A stretch of DNA of 64,000 bases from Alopecurus myosuroides (lineage: Eukaryota > Streptophyta > Magnoliopsida > Poales > Poaceae), in contig JAPCYS010000656.1 of assembly GCA_028641055.1 (NCBI GenBank), positions 310,001-374,000 on the forward strand, read 5' to 3'. Below, in pieces: positions 36,901 to 50,213 of this stretch. The position numbers and the translations under genes are program-made. How positions within the stretch are numbered: the stretch's first letter is position 1; every line of letters starts with the position of its first letter. The notes under the pieces are model-generated. The model did not search any database. It was not told the DNA's origin and saw nothing but the letters and a program-made list of their open reading frames with translations.

Positions 36901-37237
36901 AATCCCATTTGCACGCCATACCATGTGTTCTAGAGTGTGGCATGGTTCTTGGATGCCCAAGATTCCCTCTCTCTCTGTGTTAGGGTTTCACCGGTGTCGT
37001 ATTCTCTCTCGCGGGTTCCAGGATTAATTAATGAGAGCCCGAAACTCCCGGGTGTGACGGCACTGGGGGAATCTTGCCAAGAGGTGGGCCCTACAGTTCT
37101 CTTGGGTCTAACTTGGGCCTAACCTAACGAAACCAAGAAGTTACTTCCACTTTTCTACCCCTTCCGACTCTCGTAGATGGGGTAGAACGACAGTTTCTTC
37201 TTTTCCCCCATCGGGGATATGGTTTCTCCGGAGGGGG
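27915..37237. repeat. Tandem satellite array, monomer about 360 bp (left block)
   Basis: About 26 head-to-tail copies. A landmark (gttccactttgctaccccc, with variants) recurs at about 27968, 28331, 28692, 29053, 29411, 29772, 30133, 30492 and so on to 37137, mostly 358-365 bases apart, with shorter units of about 318-349. Other landmarks are cagcggggctatggtttctc, gaatgccaccaaatccca and gggtttcaccggtgtcg. Two main variant classes alternate (gagagcccgaaactcccggg versus ttagagcccgaaactcccgg). I do not recognise the family. The array is cut at 37237 by a Gypsy insertion and resumes at 62895. Confidence 0.93.
30490..36770. repeat. Higher-order repeat, about 3.15 kb per unit (nine monomers)
   Basis: Private variants recur about 3.12-3.15 kb apart. 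The gctatgcatggtttctcc insertion is at about 30568 and 33691, and again near 36492. A deletion giving ctctcgcgggtgtgacg is at 30722 and 33845. A deletion giving cttgctaaaattatcttggg is at 33207 and 36361. The gttccgctcc-type deletion is at about 31205 and 34360. Monomer landmarks keep offsets of 3119-3155 throughout. This shows block duplication of nine monomers rather than one-by-one expansion. Confidence 0.8.
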
Positions 37238-37717
37238 TGTCGTGGGATTATCACGGCAGACGTTACCGGGGGTAACTGATCTTGGGGCAAGACGACACAG
37301 GCGTTTGGGAGAGGGTTTAGCTCAGAGGAAAACATGATGGAACTCGATCTGGTAGACGGCAATCAAGTCGCCGAGTCTCCGATCTCAATATATTAACTCA
37401 ACTCTCGTGTTACACTGGATGCTCGATATCCCGCGATATTGCTAGAACTCTTGGATCTCTCTCTAAAACTAGACCTGGGAGTCGGTTTATAAAGCACCCG
37501 TACCCCCTGGCTTATTCCCCAAGGCGCACCCTGGGTCCTACCCAGACACGGCACACAAACCCTAGCTTTCCTTTACAATAACCCACAATCCGGGTTGCTG
37601 GGCCTACAAACTTGGGCCTTCCACAAGCTTCCTTATCCTTAGCCGGATTCTGCGCACCGTCCTTTGGGCCGGGTTACTCCTTGGAGTTTGGCCTACCGGG
37701 TTATCATCCCCCCGTCA
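37238..37717 (-). repeat. Left LTR (3' LTR) of the Tat-like element
   Basis: 480 bp, the same length as the right copy, with few base differences (for example gatctgg versus aatctgg early in the LTR, and cccagac versus cccggac). The near identity implies a young insertion. In element orientation this is the 3' LTR. Confidence 0.9.
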
Positions 37718-38097
37718 GTAGTCCCCAGAATAGCCTGGGCTTCATGGATCCTCCTTGAAGCGCTCGCTATTCCCTGCAAAGATATCAAACATACGGGCAT
37801 ATAGAGGCCGGGTTAAGATGCTCTGATATTCAGCTAGGCCTTACTCCACGGCGTCCATGTAGTAACCCGGGTTTTTTCCTCCAAACACCTTTAATTTTCC
37901 AGGTCTAATCCCTAATAAGAATGCCAAAATTCCATACTCGATAATCGATCCTGATATCACGGGATGGATTCCCTTCTCTCTTTTATCCAGATGCCTCGCC
38001 CAATATTTGGCGCAAATCTCGCAGAAACTCAAATAAATAGCCGTTTTACCTCCGCAACTCCCGGCCCCCACTCACCAAACCGGGCTTACCCACCTAT

Positions 38098-38108
38098 ACT
38101 ATAAATAA
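38098..38108 (+). promoter_or_regulatory. TATA box of the element's opposite-strand gene
   Basis: The plus strand reads actataaataa, about 800 bases before the ATG at 38908. A leader and a likely leader intron (donor ctccg|gtaagc at about 38376, acceptor ttttgcag at 38898) follow. The antisense gene therefore appears to carry its own promoter inside the retrotransposon. Confidence 0.55.
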
Positions 38109-38907
38109 GCCCCTTGGGGGTAACCCGAACCCTAACGGCTCATTTCCCCCCATTCCGCTTCCTTTCTCCTTCTAAGCTCACTCTCACTGAGCACCACCAC
38201 GGAAATCCCGCGCGCATCACCGGAGCCCATCGGCCGGAGGCTGCGCTCCGCCACAACTCGCCCCGCGCCGCCGCCAAGATCCGCCGGCGAAACCCAATCC
38301 GGCCCGTCAAGGACCGCGAAGGGACACCAGGCTTGCGCCATCTGCCTCCGCAAAGCCTCGCTCAGATCTCCTCCGGTAAGCCACTTACATCTATTAATTC
38401 GCCCTTGCACTTTTTGATTTCACCTTAGATTAGATCCAAATCGACCCGCCAACGATTCCTCGGCCATGCCGAATTAAGCTGCTAACATTCTTTCCAGCTC
38501 GCATAATAGATAAGTTATGGATTCCAATCCATTCTCCTACTACCTGTAAGTATTAATTTCGCCACAAATCCGAAGATAAGATTCCCAATCTGGGCCCGAT
38601 CCACTCAAAATTTCTGCCTCGGCCTCAATCACCCGGCCAGACTTCCCCTTTTCAGTTCCTTTTATTCGCGTTAAGTGCCTATGCGGCCATCCATTGCCCC
38701 CAAAGAACCCCTTCAACACTTAGATCTCCATAATTTTCGTCATAATACTTGATACCCGGACAATTTCGAACTTTACTCGGTGAGATAACGCCCGGGTCAC
38801 ACGCAATTTTTCATGTCTCAATATTACCCCACCGATACTCGGCCGGCTCACAACTTCCGGGTCTTAGTCCTCTTATCCTTTTACTTTGTATTTTGCAGGT
38901 CAACCAC

Positions 38908-40383
38908 ATGGCTCCCAAAAAGCAGGGGAAAACTCCAACCAAAGTTAAAGCCGCCAACTCCATATCCGCCAACTGGGCGCGGTCGACAGTCACCAAATCC
39001 AAGTTGGAGGAGTTAGTGGAGCTGGGAGTTCTTCCTCCTCAAGAGGATATCCAATGGAGAGTGCCGGGTAAGGAGACCCGGCCCACCCTGACAAAAGGCG
39101 AGGTAATTTGCTTCGTGGAACATGTGACCCGGGGCTTCCGCCCACCGGGTCACCCCTTTTTCCGTGATGTTTTGAATCATTACGGTCTTCGCGTCTTTGA
39201 TATCGGGCCTAATTCTGTTCTCAACATCTCCCACTTCATAGTCCTTTCCGAATCATACTTGTGCACTTCGCCAAGTCTAGCTCTTTTCATCGAGCTTTTT
39301 CAATGCAAACCGTGCCGAGAGCGGTGACGGGGCGCTTCTCGCTTGCGGCAGGGTTTCCATCCAGCGCCGCAAGAATTCTCTGATGCCACCCCTCACCCTT
39401 AATTCCCATGTCAAGCACTGGCAGCTCTCCTACTACTCTACTGCCAAGACACCTCCCACCCGGCCAAAAGAAGCTGCCGGTTACTCAGAGGGTCTTCTTG
39501 ACATCTCTGATAAATTTAGTGCCTTTGCCCCTGACTCGGACAGGGAGGCAATTCAACCTCTTTTAGCCAAAATCACCACTCTCACAGCCCAAGGCCTCAT
39601 CGGGCTCAACCTAGTGAAGACTTGGGTAGATTCCGGATTCAACCCAACTCCATCCGCACAAAGTTAATGTGCGAATATTCAGGGCAACCTACAGACCCGC
39701 TCCGGTACTCCGACAATATCTTCGCAGCTGGCGATACTCATAAAACCATCAAGGGATTTCTGACCGAAAAGCTTGAGGTAATCCGGAACATATCCGGGTT
39801 AGAGCCCTTCACGCTTGAGAACCAGCCCCCAAGGTGAAAACCTGACTTTGATGCCTTTACCTTTGCTCTTTCCACTCAATGCAGTTAATAACCCTTATGT
39901 TAACACTTTTCAGGCTGATGATGATTTTTGGAAAACCAATGCCTCCCCTAGCTCCGAAAGTCCAGAGGAGCAAGAAACTGTTAACTCGGACGAAGGTACT
40001 CTCCGGATTTTATTTGGTTCCCTTGAACTCACCATAACCCCTTCATTTCCAACCATAACTTTGATGATATCCAGAACAAGAAGATGACGAGGAAGAAAAC
40101 TCCGATGGCAAAGTAGAATCTGCCAGCGACGAGGAAGAACTGGAGCCGACAGTCAAGGTCGGATCCAAAAGAAAGACTCAAGAGGCCACCTCCAAGGTTT
40201 CATATCTCCCCCTCGCATTCAACTCGCATTACTTTAATGATATACTTGAGCTACCTTGACGTTATCCCACTGGCCGTCCTTGAAGGAGTCGCCCGTGCCC
40301 AAGCGTAGGTCAACTCGAAATCACCCGGGTGATGATGCCCTCAACCCGGGTATTTCATCGACCCCCCCGCGGCGGGCTGGTAA
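38908..40383 (+). pseudogene. Antisense gene of the Gypsy element, 5' part (Transposase_28-like)
   Basis: Starts MAPKKQGKTPTKVK. The conserved part follows: KLEELVELGVLPPQEDIQW, then EVICFVEHVTRGFRPPGHPF and LNHYGLRVFDIGPNSVLNIS. This is the 'putative gypsy type transposon' domain (PF04195 style) common in grass Gypsy elements; its role is unknown. One extra T near 39296-39300 shifts the frame; the next part reads VSIQRRKNSL and VKHWQLSYYS. Farther on, coding blocks are separated by GT-AG introns, for example one ending ttttcag before ADDDFWKTN and one before EDDEEENSDGKVESASDEEE. The gene is cut at 40484 by the nested long-LTR element and continues at about 56345. Confidence 0.7.
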
Positions 40384-40483
40384 TTACCCTATCCTTTCTG
40401 GGTCAAAACATTCTCTTTAAACCATTCCCATATGACATCTAACTTGATAATTTCCAGCTTCTCCCGAGTCCAGCGATGGATTT

Positions 40484-43400
40484 TGTCACATCCCAATTTT
40501 GGAATAGCTGTTAACACAGTTGTTTTGCTAATTTCTTGACTAATAAACCTTGGTTGTGTTTGTTTGTGGTTGTTTAAGTGCAACCAAACAAACTAATTAT
40601 ATAAACTTGCAAACTTAAAAGGATAGCAAAGCAGTGAACTAAAAATATTCAACATATTGTTCCAGGGATAAAAATATTCAACATATTGTTCCAATGACCT
40701 TGGCAATATTTTCTAAAGTAAATTTTGATCAAAGAGTTTTCCAAAAACATCTTAGGAATCTCATACTTGTTGAATATCATTCCAAGACCTAAATTAAGAA
40801 AGAGGAAACACTTAATAAAATTTCCCTAAAAGATTATCAGAAAAAGAGGCATTCTTAAATGCTTCACCAAAATATTATCAAATGTTTTTCCAACCTTGCA
40901 AGATTAAAAACAAAGGTATTGGAGAGCATTGACTTGCTATCTCTAGTCACACAAATATTTTGGCAAAGCATTGCTAAAGAAAAGCCTAGTGCTTTATTAA
41001 ATAGAAATTCCAATATTTCCAGAAACAGAAAACTAAAACAAGTTACTATTGGAAACTATCTTAAAATGATTTGAAATTCATACCATTGCTTCCTTATATC
41101 AAATAAGGAACACACACAAGAGGAGACCAAAATTTGAATCCATTAAAGTCCTGAAAACATGAATTTTCTCCACAGCAACAATTGGGATTTTGAACAAGTT
41201 TGTTCTACAAACTTTTTCCAAATGCCATGAAATAAATACCACATGCTCTATATCATAAATAAGGATGAAAACCAAAAGGGCACAAGTTTTTGAATAATCT
41301 AAGTTGCCAAAAACCCCTGTTTTCTTGACAGCACCTTTTTGAAATTTGAACAAGTTTGTTCTATGAAGTAACTCAAAATGACTTGAATTTTCTACCACCT
41401 AAGGAACATATCAAATAAGGAATGTGTGCCAAAAATTATCATTTTTGGAAGCTCTTAAGTAGGTTAATAAATTCAATGTCCATTTTTGTAAGAATTAAAA
41501 TTTGAACAACTTTGAATTATAAAGTGTATCCAATGGATCCAATTTTCACATATGTTGTACATCTCAACTAATAATAATTTTGGGCAAAAGGAAATTACTT
41601 TTTGACTTTGTTGGATGGGTGAAAATATCCTTTTTCAGAGAACACAGGGACCTTGTTGTAATTTTCTAGGGACCTAAATGCAATCCGAGTCACTCATCTC
41701 CTACCTCTAGCCATGCTGTAGAAACAGCACCCCTACTCCATGCCTTCGATGAGAAGGAACCTTTGAGGATAAGAGGACCCCATGTGACCTTGTCTGCCCA
41801 CATGCTCCCCCCTCCCATCGAGCTCCCTCTCTCTCTCTCAAAAAAGGAACAAACCGAAACCCTAGTTTTGCCTCACCGTCGATTCGGCCTATCGAGACCT
41901 CGCCGTCGGCAACCGTGTGTACCATTGGCTCCGCCTTGTCGTGGTGGTGCTCGGTGCACAAGGAATCGGGCCGAAACACGTCGTGGCGCCCGCGCCATCC
42001 CCCTCCTTCTTCGGCTCCGGGAGGACTCCGGCGAGGGATTCCGCGATTAGCTCCCTCTCCGACCTCACCGAGCCTCCTGTCGCATCCACGGTGAGCACGC
42101 GGTCCTCCCCTTTTTCCCCTCTCACTCTGCCCCTAGAACCCCGCCGCGCCTTGCTCGTTTCCGGCCACCATGGGCGCGCCGTCGCCGCCGCTTTCCGGCC
42201 GCTCCCGGGAAGCGAAACATCCCTCGGTTAGTTCCCCTCGACGAGAGCATCGCGTAGATGGTTAGGAATCGATTTTTGGCGTCCGATTTCGCCGGAATTT
42301 GCTCGCCGGACTTGTTCCCGCCGGCGGGTGACGCAGGACGACGTCATCGTCTCCTTGACCCCGCGCGGGAAAGGTCAAACCCGCGGGTGGGGCCGCGCTG
42401 GCCCGCGTGGCTGCCACCGTGGCCGTTGGCCCGCTGGTCAGCGGCTAAGGCTAGGTTCCCCCGCGGTAAATCTGGTTTTGGCCGGCCCAACAACTGGATC
42501 TGGCCCATCCCTAGTTCTTTTTCCAAATTAATTTTTACAGAAACATTGCAGTTTACTTTTGGCTCTAAATAAATATCTAAAAGATGATTTTGACCAAGAC
42601 AAAAAATCACAGTGGTACCTAAACAAAATATAAACCACCTCCAACTTGTAGATCTACATTTGGATGTATATTTTAAGAATGAAAAATGATTTGGCAACAG
42701 GTACCAGAAACACCAAAATGAGCCCCATTTTTGTTTTACAACTCAGAATGAAGTGAGACAAATTGCATTGGAAAGCTCTTGCAATTTCCTAACAGGAGCA
42801 ATTGACCTCGTTTCCAAATTCGTTGTATTTTTGAAATGGCATGCAATTTGGTAAAACACCAGAGAGCACTTTGGTGATTTTTATAAATTAATTAAAGATG
42901 AATTTTGATGCAAACCAAATTGGATGGTCTTTTATATGTTTAGGACTATCCAAACCTAGAAGGGTTTAATTTTTAGAGCATCCTATAAAATTTGGTGGAC
43001 AGATCTTTGTTTTGCATGTTTCTGCCATTTTGGCATTTTAAGTAATTAAATTGTATGATTATATTTTTGTATTGCAATATTGTTTTCTAGCATGTATAAG
43101 ATGTGTGAACTTGTTTACTAAGTGTTACTTTTCTATTTTAGCATGTTAGAATGTGTGGACTTGATTTGAGAAGAAATATGATTTTGGTTATTAACATATG
43201 ATTATTCTCTAGTTAATATTTGCATAATATTTTTGAGTGATAAAATTATGTGCAAGCACTTGGAGTCTTGATTGGATCCAGTACCATGTTGGTACTTATA
43301 TTTTGTTAGTATCACCTCTTCTAGCTTGCATTTGATTTGGTAGAAAAGCATGAGTAGCTTTGTCATGACTATGAAAATGTTCTGGAAAAATTCCCTCATG

Positions 43401-46400
43401 TGAGGAATTTTTGGCATAAGAATTTGTGGTTGTGTATCCACATATTTTTGTGTTTTGTTCATAGGACCAGTAGCATTTTGATTATGTTTTTATGAGTACT
43501 TTATCCCTAGAGTTTTCACTTGTGTGAAAACAATAGCATGAGTATCATTGCCTTGCTTATTTAAACACCCTATTATTTTCTGCTAGTATTGTTATTGCAC
43601 TAGGTGCTAGTTTAGGTTTTTGCTAATTGTTGTCAAGTGTGACCAGAGGCTTTGTGACCTCTTAATGCTTTGATATGCTAGTGGAACACCCACTGGTTTC
43701 ATTGCATTTTTGGTGGAAACATTATTTCCCCCACACTAGATGTGTTTCTTTTATATAGTTCTATAACTAATGAGTGCCTAGTATTTTTGCTTTGGGAATT
43801 TTTGTGCTAAACAAAAATGGGTATGCTTCTGTTTGTAAGTGGTTGTAATCATGTGTGGCTTGATAGGAAAAATCCATATTTGGATTGTTGTTTGGTTCCT
43901 CTAGTAATGCCCCTTTTTATTACTACTAGTATGTAGGAGTTGCCCTGCAAATGGATGCATTGTTTTGTTAAATGGGATATTTTGTTATACAAAGTATATA
44001 TGTTTTTCAGTACTGTTTTTATGACATGGACCCTCTGGTTGTATTTCAATTACTTGATTGAAATTCATCCATTGATTCTTCATGTGTGAGTAGTACTAGT
44101 TTTCCTTAGCATTTTTGTATTGAATTATTTTTCCTGCCAACTTGTGTTTGGTAGATATTTATGTATCCTTGCATGAGGACATGTTTTCATTCCCATTATG
44201 ATAACATGGTTCCTTGTTTGCATTTTAGTACTTTATTTATTATGCTTGCTTGCATAGCAAATTTTTAGTAGAAGCATGTCTATAGGATTCCTCCTTTTAG
44301 TCATTATTTCTATTGTTCTCACTATGAGAAATGGTGTGTTTCGTGATGAGTCTATTACCTTATTACACATATGTAGGCTCACTGATTTGTAAAATTAACT
44401 TTTGCAAATCATGTGTCTTAGTTATTCTTGGTGTGATTTTAGACTTAGTAAGATAGCTACCTTTTTCTTTTTGTTGTTTGGTTGATAGACCCATTGCCAT
44501 GCTTATTTTTGTGCATGTTTTATACACTTTTAGTAGTCTCACCCTTGTGAAACTAAGTGTATTTTGGGTTTATTAATATCTTGGTATGAGAGTGGCACAC
44601 CCGCTGAATCCATGATATTAAGGTTGTGAGATATGTTCCTCCAACCTTAAGCTGTCTTATTAAATGGCATTTCTGCCAAGTGTGTTTGTTTGATTGTTTG
44701 CCTCCATTAGTAAATTGTGTGATTTGTTATTATTAGATTTCCTTGCTGTATGTATTGTTGTGTATTGTTGCTTGCCTTGATTGGTTCTGAATGTGTGTCC
44801 TTTATTCCTTTTACGGCGTTAGAAAACGAAGAGGAAGGAAGTGTCGTGAAGCTCTGTTTCAAGTTCCAGTCACTCCAACACCAGGGACACAAGAGATACC
44901 AGGCAAGCATCCTGATTGCTTGTTGATACAATACTTACCATTATCTATCATGCATGTTTTACCTCTGAAGTTTTACAAAAACTTGATTATCAAAACTATT
45001 TTTGAGGTGGAAATTACTACTATACTATATTATAGGTTACTATCATGCAAATAGTTAAACTTGGTAATACCAAGCCCATAGGCCACCATATGGTATTTAT
45101 TACCATCAAATATATTAGTCCCTAAGTGGACACCCTAAAATTGTGATTCTACCAAACCAAGGCTTTACGGAAAAACCCGGAGAAAAGGCGGATCCTTGTT
45201 CTCCGGAGGAATGTGGAAGTGGTCATTTTTGAGAAAGTGTTTTTTTCAAAAATGACACATAACCTAGTCTTCGCTGGACAACCTTTACCGTACTGCCACT
45301 TTACCCCAATATGGGTAGGGGCTTGATTAAAAACTTGTTATGGTTAGTATGTGTGCTATCTCAAGTGCTATAGGGGATGGGATCCTCCGAACCGAAATGT
45401 TGCTAGGAGTGGGGAATACGGGACATCTAAAGTGTGGGATTAATTTTCCCTCCGGATGCAGCAGTTGGGCCTCCTGTCTGGGCGGTGTGAGACACGGCTT
45501 GCCGGGGAGGGGGAAACCCAATTGAAGAGATAGACATGTTCCAGCTTGTACATAGTGGATATTCAAGATCAGTTATCTGATGTTCTCATAGGTTGAGGAC
45601 AGTCCATGGGTGTTTCATGGCGGATTCTGGATCTGGTGGAAATGTGTACACCTCTGCAGAGTAAAACTATTTCGAGATAGCCGCGTCCTCGGATATGGAC
45701 GGTTGAATGGCCATGTAGCTAGCATTGTGTCAATGTTTTCAAAAAGGAAGTTTTTGAAAGGGAATTTTTGGAAAGGAAGTGTTGAACTTGTGAAGTTCGG
45801 AAAGGAATGGAAACTTATACCGTGGAGGTATCGTCGATGATAAAAAGCCAGATGATGTTATACAAAACAAAATGTTTTGCAAACAAAACCTTTTCTACTC
45901 TAAGCAAGAATTCTGGAAACTGATTCCAAGAAGTTTTGCAAAGAGAAAATATTCTTTAACAAAACTTTACAAAACCTCTTGTACATGTCATATCTACAAG
46001 AGAAATAAAACTATATTATTTTCTTCTGAAGTATCTTCTTCAACAAAGATACAGATAAACTTGACTGCAACTGTGGTGTCATCATATATGAACACCATTG
46101 ATAGTGAACCATATTTATAGCCTACCTATTCCACCATATAAGCATACTTGCATGTTGGTAAGTGATATGATGGATGTCTTGCTGAGTACATTCAAATGTA
46201 CTCATTATGGTTTCGCCCCTGGTATCTACTTATCAGACTTCGAGAAGGAGCTTCCGAAGGATATCTATGAGGAGAAGTACGGAGTTGACGGCTTTGCGAA
46301 CTAGGATCGTCTCCGGGTCAGCAGCCTGTAGGTTAAGGCGTGACTTGGGCTCAACTACGTTGTGTTTTATTCGTCTTCCGCTGTGTTTGTTAAGTAGCCT

Positions 46401-46582
46401 GCCCTTTGTGGCAGCTGTGCTAGACTTGATCGTGTGATCATTTTTGTAATACCTTTATGTATTCGTGTAATGGATGATGTATATCTGTGTGCCAACTGTG
46501 TATGTTGTTCACGACTGATCTTTCTGGGATCGTGAATGTATGCATACGTAGGGTTTCAGACTGCCGGTCTGGGGTCCTTACA
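40484..46582 (+). repeat. 5' LTR of the long-LTR element, 6.1 kb
   Basis: Starts TGTCACATCC and ends CCTTACA, in perfect synteny with the copy at 50214. It has an AT-rich first 1.2 kb, a GC-rich block at about 41760-42480, then about 4 kb of T-rich sequence. A 68-codon frame (46098-46304, with SDFEKELPKDIYEEKYG) sits near its end. This is exceptionally long for a grass LTR. Confidence 0.92.
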
Positions 46583-49500
46583 GAGTTGGTATCAGAGCCA
46601 TCCTGACCTTAGGAGACCTTAGTTAGCATGGACGTCAGATAGGAAAGAAAAGTATTTTTGAGTAAAAACCTATTTACTATCTAAATTATTTTTATCTTAG
46701 GGAATTTTAGTATATTTTCCCTCCTTATTATCTTTTCAAAGGATTCTAAATGCATATCAAGGGCGTTCTTGAACAGTGGTTCGAAGGTCGGGCCTTACAG
46801 AGTTTGTATCTCTCTCGGTTAAGAGCTTATGTCTTACTTGTTTGCAACTGCTCCGCTCTGTTTTTGAAACATCTCTCGTCTTTGAAGTTTTCTGTCCAGA
46901 AAATAGTTGGAGTTTCAAAAACAGATGGTTGCATAAAGTTTTATCAAAACTTTACTTCTATTTTATCTTGTTTTCATACAAAAACTTGTATACTTGCCGA
47001 TGTCCCGAGAAGACCCAAATAATTGCCTAGCTCTACAGTGATGATGGTCAGCAGTAGATATAGTTCTTCAGCCACTTCTAGGATTTTGGATTAGTCTAGT
47101 TTGGAGTAATTTAGCGATAACTCCATGAGTCGCCTCCCCCGACGTAGCTCCAATGGAGCCTTGCTTGTGTGTTTTGGCTTGTTTATGTGTGTCCGTAGGA
47201 CTTTGTGCTATTTTGTGGTGTAGAATTTGGTTCATCTAGGCTTCTATATGTTTGTGGGGTGCTCAAAAATTGCAGATTTGTGCTTGCCCCGCTCTTGTTT
47301 TTGAATCGCCTCATGTTAAATTTTTGCAAGCAAAAATGTTTGTATAGCATTCAAAAACAAGAATTTGTTGCTTAGGCTTATACTTGTGTTCGCTTCATAA
47401 TGTGACCCGTCGTGAACCACCACCATCTCCCACAATTAATGAAAGCACCATTGCGCCTAATAATAGAGGACCATCAAGCCACCCGAGCTGATAGCATTGC
47501 TACCAGTGATGCACTCCAACATATAAAGCTCCAACAACGACAACCTTTAAAGAAGAAAAGGCGTGAATGCACCAACAACTACTGACCAAAACCTCTGTGT
47601 TTGTCTGTTTGCAAAAGATTTTTCTTACCATGTTGGCTAAATGTCGTACCTTTTTTATGTCCCTTTTTAAAAGACCAAACAAGAGAAAACCCCTTTTTTT
47701 TTTAAAAAAAAAGTTATATACCTCCCTCCTCTGGAGAAAGGTGCAAAATAAGTCTTCACATGCCATGATGCGCAACCCCCTAAAAAGCTAATCAAAAGAA
47801 CACGATTAAATATTCGACGTACGATGACGCCAGTCGTATCTTGTCGGACAAACCTTATTTAATAGAAAGCTAACAAGACTAACATGCTTTGTCTAATCTT
47901 AGGTTGACACCTAACCAAAGCATGCAAACTACTAACAATTCTTTCTAAACCAAGGAATTAAGTGACTTAAGACACCTTTTAATATAGTTGGTAAAAAGGA
48001 GAAGTCACGAGAAAATAAAATGATGACCTATTCGTTTACTAGCCAATACGATATCGGGTGTATCTATTTTGGAAACCAAATCTTAGTAGACGTTGTAAGT
48101 ACTATGAGATTCGAGATTTAGAAATTAAGTGAACGATGGAATGGATATGATAGATCTAGAAAACAGCAGTTTTCCGGTGTTTGTTTCTTTGTGTGCTCTT
48201 GATTGAAATAAATTTGTGTATTATTCAATCTTGCTTCCTAACTTATATGGAGTTGTTAGGACTTGTTATTATGTTGTTCTCTTACAATAAATCTACCCTA
48301 GAAAGTGTGTGCATGATTGAAAACTCGAATAAAAATGAAATAACATTTGTTACCTTCTAGTTTATTATTTGGAAGTATTGTGAGAACTAGATCTGGGTAT
48401 ACTTTCTTAGTGGATTTTGTGCTATGTTTTCCTTGAGTCCAGTACCATTTAGGTACTGTTATTTTGATGCTTGTACCTATGTTAGCTTGCATGTCTCTTA
48501 ATAGTAAAGCATATGTAAGCATTACTATCAGTATGCACTAGTATTGCTTCACTAGATTAAATAGCCTTATATTTTTATCTTGTATGCAAAGTTTTTCATG
48601 AGTAACCAGAGGCTTAGTACCTATTTTTACTTGGTATTAGTGGTCCATAGCCCACTGGTCCCATTGCATTTTGGCTTAAGGATGAAAATCCCCAACCATA
48701 CACATGTGTGAAAATAGCATGTTTCACTAAGTGATTGATTTCTATTTTCCACCATGGAAAATATAATTGTTTCTTTTCACTTATGCAAGTGAGAAGTTTA
48801 TTTCTTATTGTAAATACTAATATGTTTAGGTGTGATCCTTTTGTTAGCATAATATTCCTTAGGGGTATCATGTTAAGAAATGTTTCACTATCGTGTGCTA
48901 AAATTAAATTGTTCGCAAATAAATTAAATTCCTCGTGATTGGTAGATTGTTTGTGAATAATTTTAAATTGAGTGTATGGATTTTTGAAAAGGTTTAGATA
49001 ACTTTTCATTAATTACATAGCTACTGGTTGTGTGAGTTATACCTTGCTTGTTTGCTAATAATTGTTTAAGAAAAACATAAATTGCTAGAATTAATTTATG
49101 CATGTTTAATAGTTGTGTCATGGGATTGTTTTGATGTTTGTGCTTACTAGCATGAGTAAGTTTTGTGTACTGTTATTAGGTACACTTATATTCATGAATT
49201 TCTTGTTTAAGTTTAAACATCATGATAGCATTGTTTGCTTCTCTAGAGTGAAACTAGTTCACCACTAGAAAATGGTGATTTTTGCTCTAGTATTACCCTC
49301 TTGTTATTTTATATGTGTTGATATAGCATGTTTAGGAAGTTATTACTTCTTTTATCATGCCATGAATTATTTAGATGCATGTTCTATGGTTATAGGATAT
49401 GATTATCTCTTATAGCATGCTGGTGTAGATTTTTCATACTAGTGTGTGATTTGTGCAGACCTTTTTATGCCTGGGTAATAGGAGTTCTATCTTGTGAAGA

Positions 49501-50213
49501 TGGTGTTGAATATATTTATGATTAAATCCATTAGTTTTTAGCTACTGGTTGGTTGCTAATTGTTCATGATTGATGGATTCCAAAACCTCTAATAAACAAT
49601 AACCTAGTGAATAAATAGTCTATTCATCTGTGGTGTTGTTTGCTTGCTTATTGGATTTTGTTTAAATGTTTTTACCTTAGCATGAGTTAATACTTGTGTT
49701 ATGATTGTGATTAAGAGTATCTTATTAAACTAAAAACATCCAACTAAAATCATGAACATATTAAGTGATAGTTGCTTGTGGTGAGTAATAACCACTGCCA
49801 TGGGTATTTGTTCTGTCTGTTTGTTTTACCTTAGCAACCTAACCTTTGCACCACAAGCTATGTTTTTAGCTTCTTATATACCTTATTATGAGAGTGGTAG
49901 ACCACTCCATATGGGTTATGTAAGATGTGGGATATAGCTAGGAGCTCATGTAAAAAAATTGACGGTACGTTTCCAAGTAGTTCTGCACTAACCTTAATTT
50001 TTGTTCAAACTAGGAAACAAAAGTTTTGGACCTAACACAGTACTGGTGTACTTTTTAAAGTTAATTTGCTAATTTAGGGATGTACCCCACCTCCCAAGAA
50101 AAGTCAAAGGGGGGAAGCACCTACACTCCAACACTAACATTGTGTTTGTTGGCCCTCCCTTAGTCCTCGCTTGTGAATCTCGGGGACGAGATTCTTTTTA
50201 AGGGGGGAAGACC
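46583..50213 (+). other. Interior of the long-LTR element
   Basis: The primer-binding site is at 46587-46599 and the purine tract at 50200-50213. No long frame or retroviral motif is visible in between. About 48380-49960 is a diverged match, in order, to LTR sequence at about 43210-44650: ccagtaccat..aggtact, accagaggctt..acct, and atgagagtgg..accac. The last 100 bases look like the 3' tail of a chromovirus pol region. Confidence 0.7.

Noticed and set aside
28645..37122. Many 60-110 codon frames in the satellite with similar proteins (for example MPPNPMVYHTMCVRVCHGSW-like)
   Set aside because: They repeat because the DNA repeats. Frames break differently in neighbouring monomers and there is no codon-level constraint visible.
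27915..37237. CRISPR array or tandem gene cluster
   Set aside because: Repeat units are about 360 bp without unique spacers, and the surroundings are clearly plant. No conserved reading frame supports a gene cluster.
37238..37717. Region treated as a satellite variant
   Set aside because: It is an LTR: an identical-length copy lies at 62415-62894 and the satellite is in phase on the outer sides.
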